A stretch of DNA of 64,000 nucleotides from Mariniflexile sp. AS56 (GCF_030552475.1 NZ_JAUPED010000005.1:124001-188000); one strand, 5' to 3'; positions 1-11,080 are shown, numbered from the stretch's first letter. Translations and numbers: made by a program. The notes: generated from the letters alone by a model not told the origin.

Positions 1-1261
1 AAATAGAGGTGATATTTAGTGAGGCCGCTAAAACAACGCCAATCCCTATTAAAACCGCGGGTATAGCTTTTTTAAAATTAATTTTGTTCTTCTGATATTC
101 AGAAAGCATCACCGCTAGTTTTTTCTCCTCTAAGTTTCGCACATCATCCTTCTTCCCTAAAACCAAAAGCATATCGCCTTCCATTAATTTTATTGATGAT
201 AATTTATCAAATAAAATTTCACCACGTTGGCGAATTGCCAAGACAGACATATTGTAACGCCTATTAAATCGCATGGATTTTAGAGAACCTTCCGCCAAAC
301 TAGAACCAAATGGAATAATAACTTCATAGACATTATACCCATCTGAATTAATATCAGTTTTATTAGCGAGTGTACTTCCTTTTACCTTATACCCTTTAAC
401 ATCTAATAGTTTATGAACCGTGTGCGGTGGTAAAACCACTTTTAAAATATCATCTTTTAGAAGAATGGTTTCGGGCCCTAATTCATACCTCAGGCCATCT
501 TCTCGTCTCACAGACAAGATATTTACATTAAAATCTAAAACCAATTTAGAATTCACAATGGCTTTATTAATATCAGGGCATCCAGCTTCAATAACCACTT
601 CTGTAATGTATTCTTCTACCTTTTTGCTAAGCGCATCATCTTCCTCTTTACGCTTCGGAAGTAAAAAAGGCGCAACTAAAAATATATATAAAAATCCAAT
701 AACAAGTAAGCAAGCCGCTGCCCCACTAAATTCAAACATTCCGAATTCTTCTAGTCCATATTTTTTAGCATAACTACTCACCAAAATATTAGTTGAAGTT
801 CCTATAAGGGTACATGTGCCTCCAAAAAGTGCCGCAAATGATATAGGCATTAATAATTTTCCAGGACTAATATTGGTTTCTCTACACACCGTTAAGGCAA
901 TGGGAAGCATTAATGCAACAACCGCCGTATCATTTATAAAGGCTGAAAATACCGCTGTAATAATACAAAACACACTAAGCGCCACCACATAATGAATTTT
1001 GGCAAGTTTAATAATATGGTCGCTTAAACCATTAAGAACACCCGAATTAAAAACACCGCCACTTACTACAAAAATGCAGCCCAAAGTTAGGGTCGCTGGA
1101 TGGTTAAATCCTGAAAAACCTTCTTCAGGGTTTAATACACCCGCAACAATAAACAGCGCCATGATAAGAATGGAAGTGGTATCAATTGAAAAATAATCTT
1201 TTACAAAAAGAAAAACACCCACTAAAATAATGCAAAATGTAATAATCAAATCGATGCTCAT
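1..1261 (-). CDS. SLC13-family anion permease with RCK_C domains (partial, 3' end outside window)
   Basis: Read on the minus strand from an ATG at 1261, this frame stays open to the window edge, so about 420 N-terminal residues are present and the C terminus is missing. The N-terminal part is hydrophobic and matches the CitT/ArsB-like permease fold, with the conserved stretch FINDTAVVALMLP and, further on, GTCTLIGTSTNI. After four or five membrane spans come two soluble stretches that read like TrkA-C (RCK_C) modules, for example NILSVRREDG, followed by a return to hydrophobic sequence near the edge. Families with this layout are sodium-coupled or proton-coupled transporters of sulfate, dicarboxylates or similar anions in the inner membrane; the substrate cannot be told here. 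The DUF202 gene upstream is on the same strand and may be co-transcribed. Confidence 0.88.
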   Translation of the reverse strand, partial: MSIDLIITFCIILVGVFLFVKDYFSIDTTSILIMALFIVAGVLNPEEGFSGFNHPATLTLGCIFVVSGGVFNSGVLNGLSDHIIKLAKIHYVVALSVFCIITAVFSAFINDTAVVALMLPIALTVCRETNISPGKLLMPISFAALFGGTCTLIGTSTNILVSSYAKKYGLEEFGMFEFSGAAACLLVIGFLYIFLVAPFLLPKRKEEDDALSKKVEEYITEVVIEAGCPDINKAIVNSKLVLDFNVNILSVRREDGLRYELGPETILLKDDILKVVLPPHTVHKLLDVKGYKVKGSTLANKTDINSDGYNVYEVIIPFGSSLAEGSLKSMRFNRRYNMSVLAIRQRGEILFDKLSSIKLMEGDMLLVLGKKDDVRNLEEKKLAVMLSEYQKNKINFKKAIPAVLIGIGVVLAASLNITSI

Positions 1262-1291
1262 AACTTCTTTGGGATAAATTATTTAAGCTAA

Positions 1292-1630
1292 TCAGTCCAC
1301 TTTTTTGTTTTCAGACATATAGTATAACCTTTTTAAACTTTTCTTAAGAAGCATAAATCGATAGATTCCTATCACAAAAAAAAGAGCACTGAAAAAAAGA
1401 GACACAAAAGCGAGATATCTGAAATTCGGAAAATTTTTAAGCTGAAAAAAAGCAATACCACCCAATAATAAATAAAGCGAAGACCGAATGTAAGACAGCA
1501 AGGTACGCTCGTTAGCCAACCGGGTGCGCTCGATAGCAAGATAATCTCTTAAAATAATTTGTTCATCAGGTTTAAAGTCACGCCCAAACCGTAATAGTTT
1601 CATTTTCTTTAATTTTATTGGCGTTTCCAT
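1292..1630 (-). CDS. DUF202 small membrane protein (YidH-like)
   Basis: A 112-residue protein with the DUF202 signature near the N terminus: LAIERTRLANERTLLSYIRSSL (split here as LAIERTRLANERTLL then SYIRSSL). Two or three hydrophobic segments follow, at roughly residues 50-65, 70-90 and possibly one preceding. DUF202 proteins are small inner-membrane proteins of unknown function. The gene lies 30 bp upstream of the SLC13 permease on the same strand, so the two could form an operon, which would fit an accessory role in transport, but that is inference only. Confidence 0.85.
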   Translation of the reverse strand: METPIKLKKMKLLRFGRDFKPDEQIILRDYLAIERTRLANERTLLSYIRSSLYLLLGGIAFFQLKNFPNFRYLAFVSLFFSALFFVIGIYRFMLLKKSLKRLYYMSENKKVD

Positions 1631-1814
1631 AGTTTGATTCGTTCAAATTTTTAAATTATTTTTATAAATCTAGTTGAATTTTTAAAGGTTTCAAAGAATA
1701 TATATTTAAACTATTCTAAGTAAATGTTAAAAAACTCTAATAAATTTAATGATTTTCAACTTATCAATTACGTTTTTAGTAATTTGCAGCACATTTTTCT
1801 TATAGAATCCCTAC

Positions 1815-2675
1815 ATGAACCTATACCCAATAAACGCAGGAAACTTTAAATTAGATGGTGGCGCTATGTTTGGCGTTGTACCAAAAGCCTTGTGGCAAAG
1901 CACCAATCCTGCCGACGCCAATAACATGATTGACCTTACAGCCCGCTGTTTACTTATAGAAGACGGTAATAGACTTATATTAATCGATACAGGTATGGGC
2001 ACCAAACAATCTAGTAAATTTTATGGTTATTACCACCTTTGGGGAGACCACACGCTAGATGGCTCGCTTAAAAAACACGGGTTTCATCGCGATGATATTA
2101 CAGATGTTTTTATGACCCACTTACATTTCGACCACTGCGGCGGTTGTATTAATTGGAATTCTAATAAAACGGGCTACGAACCTGCTTTTAAAAACGCTAA
2201 GTTTTGGAGCAATAAAGACCATTGGCACTGGGCAACCCAGCCCAATAGTCGTGAAAAGGCTTCGTTTTTAAAAGAAAACATTTTACCTATGCAGGATAGT
2301 GGTCAACTTCAATTTACCACAGTGCCTTCAGGTGATATGCTTCTAAATTCCGAGTTAGGTTTCGATATCTTTTTTGCAGATGGGCATACCGATAAGCAAA
2401 TGATTCCGCTAATTAAATACAAAAATAAAACCATCGCCTTTATGGCCGATTTACTACCAACAGCAGGCCATTTACCATTACCTTATGTGATGGGTTATGA
2501 TACCAGACCGCTTTTAACCTTAACGGAAAAAGAAAAATTCCTTAATATCGCAGCATCTAATAACTATTATTTATTTTTAGAACATGATGCCCACAATGAA
2601 ATTATTACCGTAACCAATACTGAAAAAGGAGTCCGTTTAAAAGACATCTTTACTTCTCAAGATATTTTCCAATAA
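1815..2675 (+). CDS. Metallo-beta-lactamase-fold hydrolase
   Basis: A 286-residue soluble protein without a signal peptide. The metal-binding signature HxHxDH is present as THLHFDHCGG at about residues 95-104, further ligands are plausible at ADGHT (about 192) and the Asp of MADLLP (about 213), and a late His occurs in FLEHDAHN. The opening ARCLLIEDGNRLILIDTGMG is the typical first strand pair of the fold. Members include lactonases, glyoxalase II-like enzymes and other hydrolases of ester or thioester bonds; the substrate is unknown. It stands divergently from the DUF202 gene, with a 180-bp AT-rich spacer between them, and is followed closely by the subtilase gene. Confidence 0.88.
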   Translation: MNLYPINAGNFKLDGGAMFGVVPKALWQSTNPADANNMIDLTARCLLIEDGNRLILIDTGMGTKQSSKFYGYYHLWGDHTLDGSLKKHGFHRDDITDVFMTHLHFDHCGGCINWNSNKTGYEPAFKNAKFWSNKDHWHWATQPNSREKASFLKENILPMQDSGQLQFTTVPSGDMLLNSELGFDIFFADGHTDKQMIPLIKYKNKTIAFMADLLPTAGHLPLPYVMGYDTRPLLTLTEKEKFLNIAASNNYYLFLEHDAHNEIITVTNTEKGVRLKDIFTSQDIFQ

Positions 2676-2703
2676 AAAAGTGACTAATTCAAAATACAAA
2701 CAA

Positions 2704-4311
2704 ATGAAAACAATTAAAACAATAATGCTATCGGCTGTTGTAGCCGTATTATTTTCAGGCTGTGGAGGAACAGCCAGTATCCTTTCAACACCTCTTGAAA
2801 ACATTGATAGTTCTCCTTTAAAAGTTTCAGAATTAACTGAAATTGAAAAACATAATTGGGGACATTTAGATTTAGTGAAAGACACCATTCCTGGAATGAG
2901 TGTTGATAAAGCGTATACCGAGCTTATCAAAAACAAAAAAGGAAATACCGTTATTGTAGCTGTTATCGATTCTGGTATCGACATAGATCATGAAGATTTA
3001 AACAATGTGATTTGGACTAACAAAGGTGAAATTCCAAACAACGGAAAAGACGATGACAACAATGGCTATATAGACGATGTACATGGTTGGAATTTTTTAG
3101 GTGATGGTTATAACGAGCAGTTAGAATACGTGCGTATTTTGGCTAGTGGCGATACCAATCACCCAGATTACGCTAAAGCTCAAAAACTTTATGATGCTGA
3201 ATACCAAAAATATGTAGGCCTTAAAACCAATTACGAGCAAGTATTACAGCAAATTGTAGAAGCTGATGCTGCTTTAGCAAAACATTTAGGTAAAAAGGAC
3301 TATACAAAAGCAGAAGTTACTGCCATAAAAACAGAAGATGCCGATTTAAACAAAGCCATTCAAATAGCAAAATACATGTACGGGAATGGTATGGACTCGC
3401 TTGCCGATGCTAAAAAGGAATTAAACGATGGTCTAGAAAGTTTTAACGACCGTTTAAATTATAACCTTAACAAAACTTTTAAAGGCCGCGTTAATGGTGA
3501 CGATCCAAATAATTTGAATTCCAAATTTTACGGGAATGGCAATGTAAAACCTGTGAAGAAAAGTGAAAGTCATGGTACACACGTTGCGGGTATTATTGCT
3601 GCAGAACGTAACAACGGTAAAGGCGCTAATGGCGTTGCAAATAATGTGAAAATTATGAGTGTTAGAACCGTACCAAACGGTGATGAGTATGATAAAGATG
3701 TTGCTTTATCCATTCGTTATGCGGTTGATAATGGAGCCACAGTAATTAACGGTAGCTTCGGAAAAAGTTTTTCAACACATAGTGATTGGGTACGTGATGC
3801 TATAAAATATGCAAGCGATAAAGATGTCGTATTTGTACATGCTGCAGGAAACGATAGTGAAAATGTGGATGTTGAAAGTAATTTTCCAGATGATAATGTA
3901 AATGGCGTAGAAGTTTCAAACTCGTATATTAGAGTAGGGGCTTTAGAACCTAAATACGGATCTAATATTGTGGCTGGTTTTTCTAACTACGGAAAACAAA
4001 ATGTTGATGTATTTGCCCCAGGTGCTAAAGTATATTCTACAACCCCAGAAAACGAATACGATACCAAAGGAGGTACTTCTATGGCAGCACCTGCGGTGGC
4101 TGGTGTAGCAGCCTTAATACGTTCGTATTACCCGAATTTAACGGCAGCTCAAGTAAAACAAGTTATTATGGAGTCTGGTTTAGCTATTAAAACCAAAGTA
4201 GTAGTTGGTGGCGATACAAATAACGTAAAACCTTTTGCAGATTTATCGAAGTCTGGTAAAATGGTAAACGCGTATAATGCCTTAATTTTAGCTGCTAAAA
4301 TGTCTATCTAA
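2704..4311 (+). CDS. S8 (subtilisin-like) serine protease, lipoprotein
   Basis: 535 residues. The lipobox VLFSGC puts the acylated cysteine at residue 20, so the enzyme is probably anchored to a periplasmic or surface membrane face. The catalytic triad is complete: Asp89 in AVIDSGID, His290 in HGTHVAG and Ser459 in GTSMAAPA. Between Asp and His there is a long insert (about residues 135-270) rich in Lys, Glu and Ala, and an acidic Asn/Asp-rich loop NGKDDDNNGYIDD that resembles a calcium-binding site, common in Bacteroidota subtilases. I chose the ATG at 2704 instead of an in-frame GTG at 2680 because the former begins the signal peptide. No type IX sorting domain is visible. A strong terminator lies downstream. 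Confidence 0.93.
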   Translation: MKTIKTIMLSAVVAVLFSGCGGTASILSTPLENIDSSPLKVSELTEIEKHNWGHLDLVKDTIPGMSVDKAYTELIKNKKGNTVIVAVIDSGIDIDHEDLNNVIWTNKGEIPNNGKDDDNNGYIDDVHGWNFLGDGYNEQLEYVRILASGDTNHPDYAKAQKLYDAEYQKYVGLKTNYEQVLQQIVEADAALAKHLGKKDYTKAEVTAIKTEDADLNKAIQIAKYMYGNGMDSLADAKKELNDGLESFNDRLNYNLNKTFKGRVNGDDPNNLNSKFYGNGNVKPVKKSESHGTHVAGIIAAERNNGKGANGVANNVKIMSVRTVPNGDEYDKDVALSIRYAVDNGATVINGSFGKSFSTHSDWVRDAIKYASDKDVVFVHAAGNDSENVDVESNFPDDNVNGVEVSNSYIRVGALEPKYGSNIVAGFSNYGKQNVDVFAPGAKVYSTTPENEYDTKGGTSMAAPAVAGVAALIRSYYPNLTAAQVKQVIMESGLAIKTKVVVGGDTNNVKPFADLSKSGKMVNAYNALILAAKMSI

Positions 4312-4373
4312 GACAAACCAAAAGCTTCAAAAAAATAAATAATAGGTTGGTTCTAAAAACAAATAACCTATTG

Positions 4374-4432
4374 AAAATAAGGCAGACTTTACAGGGAATT
4401 GAATTCACCTTTTAGACTGCCTTATTTTTTTA
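4374..4432 (+). terminator. Rho-independent terminator after the S8 protease gene
   Basis: Arms AAAATAAGGCAG (4374-4385) and CTGCCTTATTTT (4417-4428) are perfectly complementary over 12 bp and are followed by a T-rich stretch. An in-frame ATG at 4399 lies inside the loop, which is why the M1 peptidase start is placed further on, at 4456. Confidence 0.85.
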
Positions 4433-4455
4433 ATCCATTTATAAAAACAACACAA

Positions 4456-6285
4456 ATGAAACAGTTTCTTATATCTGCCTTAAGCGTTTTGGTGTTCTGG
4501 TCTTGTAATAGTGCACAAACGGCTCTAACTCCTACAACTCCTCAAACCCCAACAACGTCTACGTATTGGCAACAACACGTCGATTATAAAATGGCTATTG
4601 ATATGGATGTAAATACCTATCAATACAAAGGGCAACAAACCTTAGTATACACCAATAATTCACCCGATGTTTTAAATCGTGTGTATTACCATTTATATTT
4701 TAATGCCTTTCAACCAGGTAGTGAAATGGACATACGCTCACAAACTATTGCCGATCCAGACTCTCGAGTAGGGAACCGCATAGGCAAGCTAAAACCTAAC
4801 GAAATTGGGTATATAAAAGTAAACTCGTTAAAACAAAATGGTAAGTCTTTAAAACATGAAACCGTAGGTACCGTTTTAGAAGTTGCTTTAGCAAAACCCA
4901 TCCAACCAGGTGAAAGCGTTACGTTTGAAATGGATTTTGATGGTCAAGTACCTGCACAAATTCGTCGTTCAGGAAGAAACAATAAAGAAGGTGTTGCACT
5001 TTCTATGGCACAATGGTACCCAAAACTAGCAGAATACGATTTTGAAGGTTGGCATGCCGACCCTTATATTGGTCGTGAATTTCATGGTGTTTGGGGCGAT
5101 TTTGATGTGAAAATTAATATCGATAAAAACTATATTATTGGTGGTAGTGGCTACTTACAAAACCCGAATGAGATTGGTTATGGCTACGAAACAGCAACCG
5201 TTAATCGTCCAAATACAGATAAATTAACTTGGCATTTTGTAGCACCTAATGTCCACGATTTTACTTGGGCTGCAGATCCTAATTATATTCACGATACCAT
5301 GCAAGTGCCTAATGGCCCGATGCTTCATTTTTTCTATAAAAACTCGTTAAGCAACGAGCAAAAAGAGCGCTGGAAAAAAATGCAACCAAAAACGGTTGAA
5401 CTTATGCATTATTTCAGCAATCATATTGGTATGTATCCTTACAAACAATATTCGGTGATACAAGGTGGCGATGGTGGTATGGAATACGCTATGTGTACCT
5501 TAATTACAGGAGAGCGCAGTTATGGTAGTTTAGTGGGCGTTACAGCGCACGAATTGGCACATACCTGGTTCCAATTTTTATTAGCCACCAATGAAGCTAA
5601 GCACGAGTGGATGGATGAAGGATTTACCAGTTACATAAGCGATTTAGCTATGAACGAGGTTATGAATGAGGGCAAAGAAAACCCTAATGAAGATTCTTAT
5701 AAAGGCTATATCTCTTTAGCAAAGTCAGGGAAAGAGCAACCCCTTACTACCTATGCAGACCGTTACCAATTTAACCAAGCCTATGGCATTTCAGCTTATA
5801 GTAAAGGTGCTGTATTTTTAGCACAATTAGGCTATGTTATTGGCGAAGAACACTTAAAAGAAACCATTAAAAAATACTTTAAAGACTTTGCTTTTAAACA
5901 CCCAACACCCATAGATATTATTCGTTCTGCGGAAAAAGTTTCTGGTTTAGAATTGGATTGGTATTTAACAGATTTTGCACAAACCACGAACACCATCGAT
6001 TATGGCGTAAAAACCATTGAAGGCAACAACATTACTTTAGAACGTATTGGCTTAATGCCGATGCCTATTGATGTAACCGTTACTTATACCGATGGTAATA
6101 CGGAAGATTTTTACATTCCATTACAAATGATGCGTGGTGAAAAACCAACCAAAGCCACCCTTATAAAAGATTGGGCATGGGCATATCCTACCTATACGTT
6201 TTCAACTAAAAAAGAAGTAAAAAGCGTAGAAATAGATCCAAAAAATTTAATGGCAGATATTAAAAAAGACAATAATAAAAAATAA
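4456..6285 (+). CDS. M1-family zinc aminopeptidase, lipoprotein
   Basis: 609 residues from the ATG at 4456. The leader MKQFLISALSVLVFWSC gives a candidate lipid-attachment cysteine at residue 17. The gluzincin zinc site is intact: His365, Glu366 and His369 in HELAHTW, with the third ligand Glu388 in WMDEGFTSY at the expected 18-residue spacing. The upstream exopeptidase-type motif reads GGMEYAM, a variant of the classical GAMEN. The family removes N-terminal residues from peptides; here it is probably exported and could work with the neighbouring subtilase on extracellular protein. An upstream ATG at 4399 is inside a terminator hairpin and was rejected. Confidence 0.93.
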   Translation: MKQFLISALSVLVFWSCNSAQTALTPTTPQTPTTSTYWQQHVDYKMAIDMDVNTYQYKGQQTLVYTNNSPDVLNRVYYHLYFNAFQPGSEMDIRSQTIADPDSRVGNRIGKLKPNEIGYIKVNSLKQNGKSLKHETVGTVLEVALAKPIQPGESVTFEMDFDGQVPAQIRRSGRNNKEGVALSMAQWYPKLAEYDFEGWHADPYIGREFHGVWGDFDVKINIDKNYIIGGSGYLQNPNEIGYGYETATVNRPNTDKLTWHFVAPNVHDFTWAADPNYIHDTMQVPNGPMLHFFYKNSLSNEQKERWKKMQPKTVELMHYFSNHIGMYPYKQYSVIQGGDGGMEYAMCTLITGERSYGSLVGVTAHELAHTWFQFLLATNEAKHEWMDEGFTSYISDLAMNEVMNEGKENPNEDSYKGYISLAKSGKEQPLTTYADRYQFNQAYGISAYSKGAVFLAQLGYVIGEEHLKETIKKYFKDFAFKHPTPIDIIRSAEKVSGLELDWYLTDFAQTTNTIDYGVKTIEGNNITLERIGLMPMPIDVTVTYTDGNTEDFYIPLQMMRGEKPTKATLIKDWAWAYPTYTFSTKKEVKSVEIDPKNLMADIKKDNNKK

Positions 6286-6311
6286 GGGTTCAACTTACAT
6301 TTCTAAATACT

Positions 6312-6348
6312 AAAAAAGGCTTCTTTACTAACTAAAGGAGCCTTTTTT
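6312..6348 (+). terminator. Rho-independent terminator after the M1 peptidase gene
   Basis: The arms AAAAAAGGCTTCTTT and AAAGGAGCCTTTTTT form an almost perfect stem with a short loop, ending in six Ts. It separates the peptidase from the thiamine operon. Confidence 0.85.
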
Positions 6349-6419
6349 ATGTGCTTACTTTTCAAAAATTTGTAAAAATCATCTGCTTGCTTTACTTTTT
6401 TTAATACATTCGCTACGTA

Positions 6420-6503
6420 AACTTTAGGGGTGTTCTAAAATGAATTAGAACTGAGAAAGACCCTTTGAACCTGATGCGGTTAGTACCGTCGAAGGGAAAA
6501 GTT
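6420..6503 (+). promoter_or_regulatory. TPP riboswitch (THI element)
   Basis: The sequence carries the conserved THI-box blocks in order: AGGGGTG, then CTGAGA, ACCCTTTGAACCTGAT (with the conserved TTGAACCTGA), CGGTTAGTACCG and CGAAGGGAA. The outer P1 helix can form between AACTTT (6420-6425) and AAAGTT (6498-6503). This aptamer binds thiamine pyrophosphate and lowers expression of downstream thiamine genes when the cofactor is plentiful. All seven thi genes that follow are on the same strand, so it probably controls the whole operon. Confidence 0.97.
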
Positions 6504-6545
6504 GAATAGTGTATTGTAATATACGCTGGCAAACCTTTTCATGAA

Positions 6546-6575
6546 GCACTCCTTTTCTAGAAGTGTCTTTTTTTT
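6546..6575 (+). terminator. Possible expression-platform hairpin of the TPP riboswitch
   Basis: Downstream of the aptamer, GCACT (6546-6550) can pair with AGTGT (6562-6566) and an eight-T run follows at 6568-6575. The stem is short, so it is a weak terminator by itself, but its position between aptamer and thiS is right for ligand-dependent transcription attenuation. Translation control is less likely because thiS starts 50 bp later. Confidence 0.4.
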
Positions 6576-6626
6576 CAAAGTATATTCTCTGTCTTTACAG
6601 TTTACAATAACTAAAATGTATTGTAA

Positions 6627-6830
6627 ATGATAACCATTCACCTAAACAATCGTTCGCTAGACGTTGATGCACATCTCAATGTTTTACAGCTACTGCACCA
6701 AATTAAATCGCCTACTACAGGCATTGCTGTTGCTATAAATGCTGAAATTATTTCACATTCAAAATGGGAAACGGCCACCTTCAAACCAAATGATACCGTA
6801 TTAATTATTCAAGCCACTCAAGGCGGTTAA
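6627..6830 (+). CDS. thiS: Sulfur carrier protein ThiS
   Basis: A 67-residue ubiquitin-like protein ending in the required Gly-Gly (ATQGG). ThiS carries sulfur as a C-terminal thiocarboxylate to the thiazole synthase ThiG. The motif GIAVAINAEII and the terminal VLIIQATQGG are typical of the family. It is the first gene after the riboswitch. Activation of the C terminus needs a ThiF or MoeB-type adenylyltransferase, and none is encoded in this operon. Confidence 0.95.
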   Translation: MITIHLNNRSLDVDAHLNVLQLLHQIKSPTTGIAVAINAEIISHSKWETATFKPNDTVLIIQATQGG

Positions 6831-6903
6831 TAGAAATCTCTAGCTATTAGCCTTCCGCTATGAGCATAAAAATAATCACTCATTGCTAACTGCAAAACGA
6901 TAA

Positions 6904-8766
<1,863 letters not shown>

Positions 8767-8785
8767 TCCCTTTTCAATTGGCCAT

Positions 8786-8816
8786 GTACGCAGCACTATC
8801 ATTCAAATCTGCGTAC
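8786..8816 (+). other. Inverted repeat between thiC and the TenI-like gene
   Basis: GTACGCAG (8786-8793) and CTGCGTAC (8809-8816) form an 8-bp perfect stem with a 15-nt loop. No T run follows, so it is not a standard terminator; it could be an mRNA-stabilising or processing hairpin inside the thi transcript. Confidence 0.45.
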
Positions 8817-8851
8817 CTTGCTGCTTGTTAATTTTTAATTGTTAATTATCT

Positions 8852-9439
8852 ATGCTTATAGTAATAGCCCCCGAAAATGATGTTCCCAATGAAATGGAAT
8901 TACTTAACCAGTTATTTCAAGCTGGTTTACAATACTATCATTTTAGAAAACCACATAAAAACTATGCGGAACATGCGGCATATTTAAACCAAATAGACCC
9001 GCAGTATCACCAAAGAATTGTGACGCATTACTTTCATGAGTTAATTAATGAATTCAATTTAAGAGGCATTCATTTTCAAGAACAAAAACGCATAGACAAC
9101 ATCGATAATCCGGGACAGTATTTTAAAAATTTGAACATGTATGGCAAAACAATAAGCTCCTCATTTCATGAACCCGAAGCCATAGAGGAATGCTATTTTG
9201 AGTTTGATTATCATTTACTAAGTCCGGTATTTTCATCTATTTCCAAAGAGGGTTATGAAGGAAGAGGTTTTGATGTGAACCATATCGATAAAACCATTAT
9301 TGGCATGGGCGGTGTTACAGCAGAAAATTTGACTGAATTCAAGAAATTAGGATTTAAAGGTGTGGGCGTTTTAGGAGGTATTTGGAATAGTGAAACCCCT
9401 GTTGAAAACTTTAAAAAAATGAACGCTTTTTTTAATTAA
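8852..9439 (+). CDS. ThiE/TenI-family protein, possible thiazole tautomerase
   Basis: A 195-residue TIM-barrel protein related to thiamine phosphate synthase but diverged from it. The canonical ThiE motif around QLR and HLGxxD is replaced by HFRKP and GIHFQEQ, whereas the phosphate-binding region LSPVFSSISKEGYEG and the GMGGV loop are kept. His106 in SSSFHEPEA is where TenI proteins carry their catalytic histidine (family knowledge). A second, canonical ThiE is encoded at 10434, so this paralogue may be the TenI-type enzyme that aromatises the thiazole product of ThiG. A ThiE-like activity cannot be excluded. Confidence 0.75.
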   Translation: MLIVIAPENDVPNEMELLNQLFQAGLQYYHFRKPHKNYAEHAAYLNQIDPQYHQRIVTHYFHELINEFNLRGIHFQEQKRIDNIDNPGQYFKNLNMYGKTISSSFHEPEAIEECYFEFDYHLLSPVFSSISKEGYEGRGFDVNHIDKTIIGMGGVTAENLTEFKKLGFKGVGVLGGIWNSETPVENFKKMNAFFN

Positions 9440-9483
9440 TAAGGAATAATTAAAAATGAAAACAAATAATTTATAGAAACCGA

Positions 9484-10308
9484 ATGCCTAATACCAACAT
9501 ATATATAGCTAATTCTTCATTGCAAATTGATAATTATATTTTATCTATTGCGGGATTGGACCCAAGTTCTGGTGCTGGTATTACTTCAGATATTAAAACA
9601 TTTGAAGCCCACGGTTTATATGGTTTATCGGTTTGTACCGCTGTGACCGTTCAAAATGACATCGATTTTAAACACTGTGAATGGATATCAACAGACGTTA
9701 TTATTTCGCAAATAGAAACACTTTTTGAACGTTTTGAAATTTCCGTGGTTAAAATAGGCATCATGCAATCTTGGGATGTTTTATCATTGGTACTTGATGC
9801 ATTACACGCTTTAAATTCCGAGGTAAAAATAGTTTTAGACCCCATTATTAAAGCCACTGCAGGTTTTGATTTTCATACCAACGAAAATCAAGATTTATTA
9901 GATAAAATTTGGGCACAGTGTTTCATTATAACACCCAATTACGAAGAAATAAAGCTTTTATATCCAAATTTAGATATTCAAGAAACGGTAGAACACATCA
10001 GCAGTTTAACAAATATCTACCTAAAAGGCGGACACAGAACCGACAAAAAAGGCTGGGATACCTTATATTACAGTAAAATAGTCATGGTAAATATTCCGCC
10101 AAAAGTAGAAAATATTTCAGAAAAACACGGAAGTGGCTGCGTGTTAGCATCCGCTTTGGCGAGCCATATTTTACTAGAACAAAATTTGGAAGACGCCTCA
10201 AAATTTGCAAAAGATTACACCGAAAGGTTTTTAAATTCAAACACGAGTTTATTAGGAACCCATAATTATAGTAGTTCAGAATTTAAACAAATGAGTATAA
10301 AAAACTAA
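9484..10308 (+). CDS. thiD: Hydroxymethylpyrimidine/phosphomethylpyrimidine kinase
   Basis: 274 residues, ribokinase-like fold. The N-terminal signature SIAGLDPSSGAGITSDIKTF and the C-terminal anion-hole motif with catalytic region HGSGCVLASALASH identify ThiD, which phosphorylates HMP and HMP-phosphate to HMP-pyrophosphate. The HGSGC version replaces the more usual HGTGC. About 17 residues precede the usual start of the family, so the true start could be slightly downstream, although no in-frame ATG is close. The gene sits between the TenI-like gene and thiE. Confidence 0.95.
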   Translation: MPNTNIYIANSSLQIDNYILSIAGLDPSSGAGITSDIKTFEAHGLYGLSVCTAVTVQNDIDFKHCEWISTDVIISQIETLFERFEISVVKIGIMQSWDVLSLVLDALHALNSEVKIVLDPIIKATAGFDFHTNENQDLLDKIWAQCFIITPNYEEIKLLYPNLDIQETVEHISSLTNIYLKGGHRTDKKGWDTLYYSKIVMVNIPPKVENISEKHGSGCVLASALASHILLEQNLEDASKFAKDYTERFLNSNTSLLGTHNYSSSEFKQMSIKN

Positions 10309-10433
10309 ACGATTTAATCAACGAAGTAAGCAAAATGCTAAACGCCTATTGCCGCAACATTCTAATCAACTCAAATCCCTATCTCCTATAATTCTTAACT
10401 ACTTAAATTTTACAATTCTTAAAATTAAATAAA

Positions 10434-11078
10434 ATGATCATACCAAAACTACATTATATATCGCAAGGAAGCACTCCAAAAGAACATCTCGATAACATTC
10501 AAAAAGCCTGTACTTCTGGAGCCGAATTGGTGCAACTTCGTTTAAAAAATGTTTCAGAAAAAAAGATTTTAAAGCTGGCCAAAGAAGTTCGAGACATCAC
10601 GTCTCATTTTCAAACCAGATTGATTATTAACGACCATTACAAAATAGCCAAAGAAGTTAAAGCAGATGGTGTGCATTTGGGAAAAACAGACATTTGCCCA
10701 AGTATTGCTAGAAAGCATTTATATACCTGGCAAATTATTGGCGGTACAGCAAATACGCTGCAAGATTGTGAAGCACTTATTGAAAAACAAGTCGATTATA
10801 TTGGTTTGGGACCCTTTAAATTTACAACAACAAAGGAACATTTAAGTCCGGTTTTGGGTTTAAACGGTTACGCAGCTATTATAGACGCTTTAAAAACCGA
10901 GACGCCCATTATTGGTGTTGGCGGTATTACTTTGGAAGATGTGACAGCCATACTCGAAACTGGTATATCTGGAGTGGCCGTTTCTGGTGAAATTACCCAT
11001 GATTTCAATAAAATAAGAACATTTAACGAATTGCTAAAAGCCTCTTCTACGGAAGAACAACGTCATACCTTCAAATAA
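10434..11078 (+). CDS. thiE: Thiamine phosphate synthase
   Basis: A 214-residue TIM-barrel enzyme that joins HMP-pyrophosphate and thiazole phosphate to give thiamine monophosphate. The expected motifs are all present: [47 protein letters not shown] and IIGVGGI. It is preceded by a 125-bp gap without a visible gene and followed after 2 bp by thiG, so the two are almost certainly translationally linked. Confidence 0.96.
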   Translation: MIIPKLHYISQGSTPKEHLDNIQKACTSGAELVQLRLKNVSEKKILKLAKEVRDITSHFQTRLIINDHYKIAKEVKADGVHLGKTDICPSIARKHLYTWQIIGGTANTLQDCEALIEKQVDYIGLGPFKFTTTKEHLSPVLGLNGYAAIIDALKTETPIIGVGGITLEDVTAILETGISGVAVSGEITHDFNKIRTFNELLKASSTEEQRHTFK

Positions 11079-11080
11079 AA

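Noticed and set aside
420-773. Long + strand frame in the permease region
   Set aside because: It is antisense to the SLC13 permease, has no recognisable features, and follows from codon bias.
2680-2703. GTG start for the S8 protease
   Set aside because: It would add eight polar residues before a clean lipoprotein signal peptide that begins at the ATG at 2704.
4399-4455. Upstream ATG for the M1 peptidase
   Set aside because: The codon lies in the loop of the preceding terminator, and the signal peptide starts at 4456.
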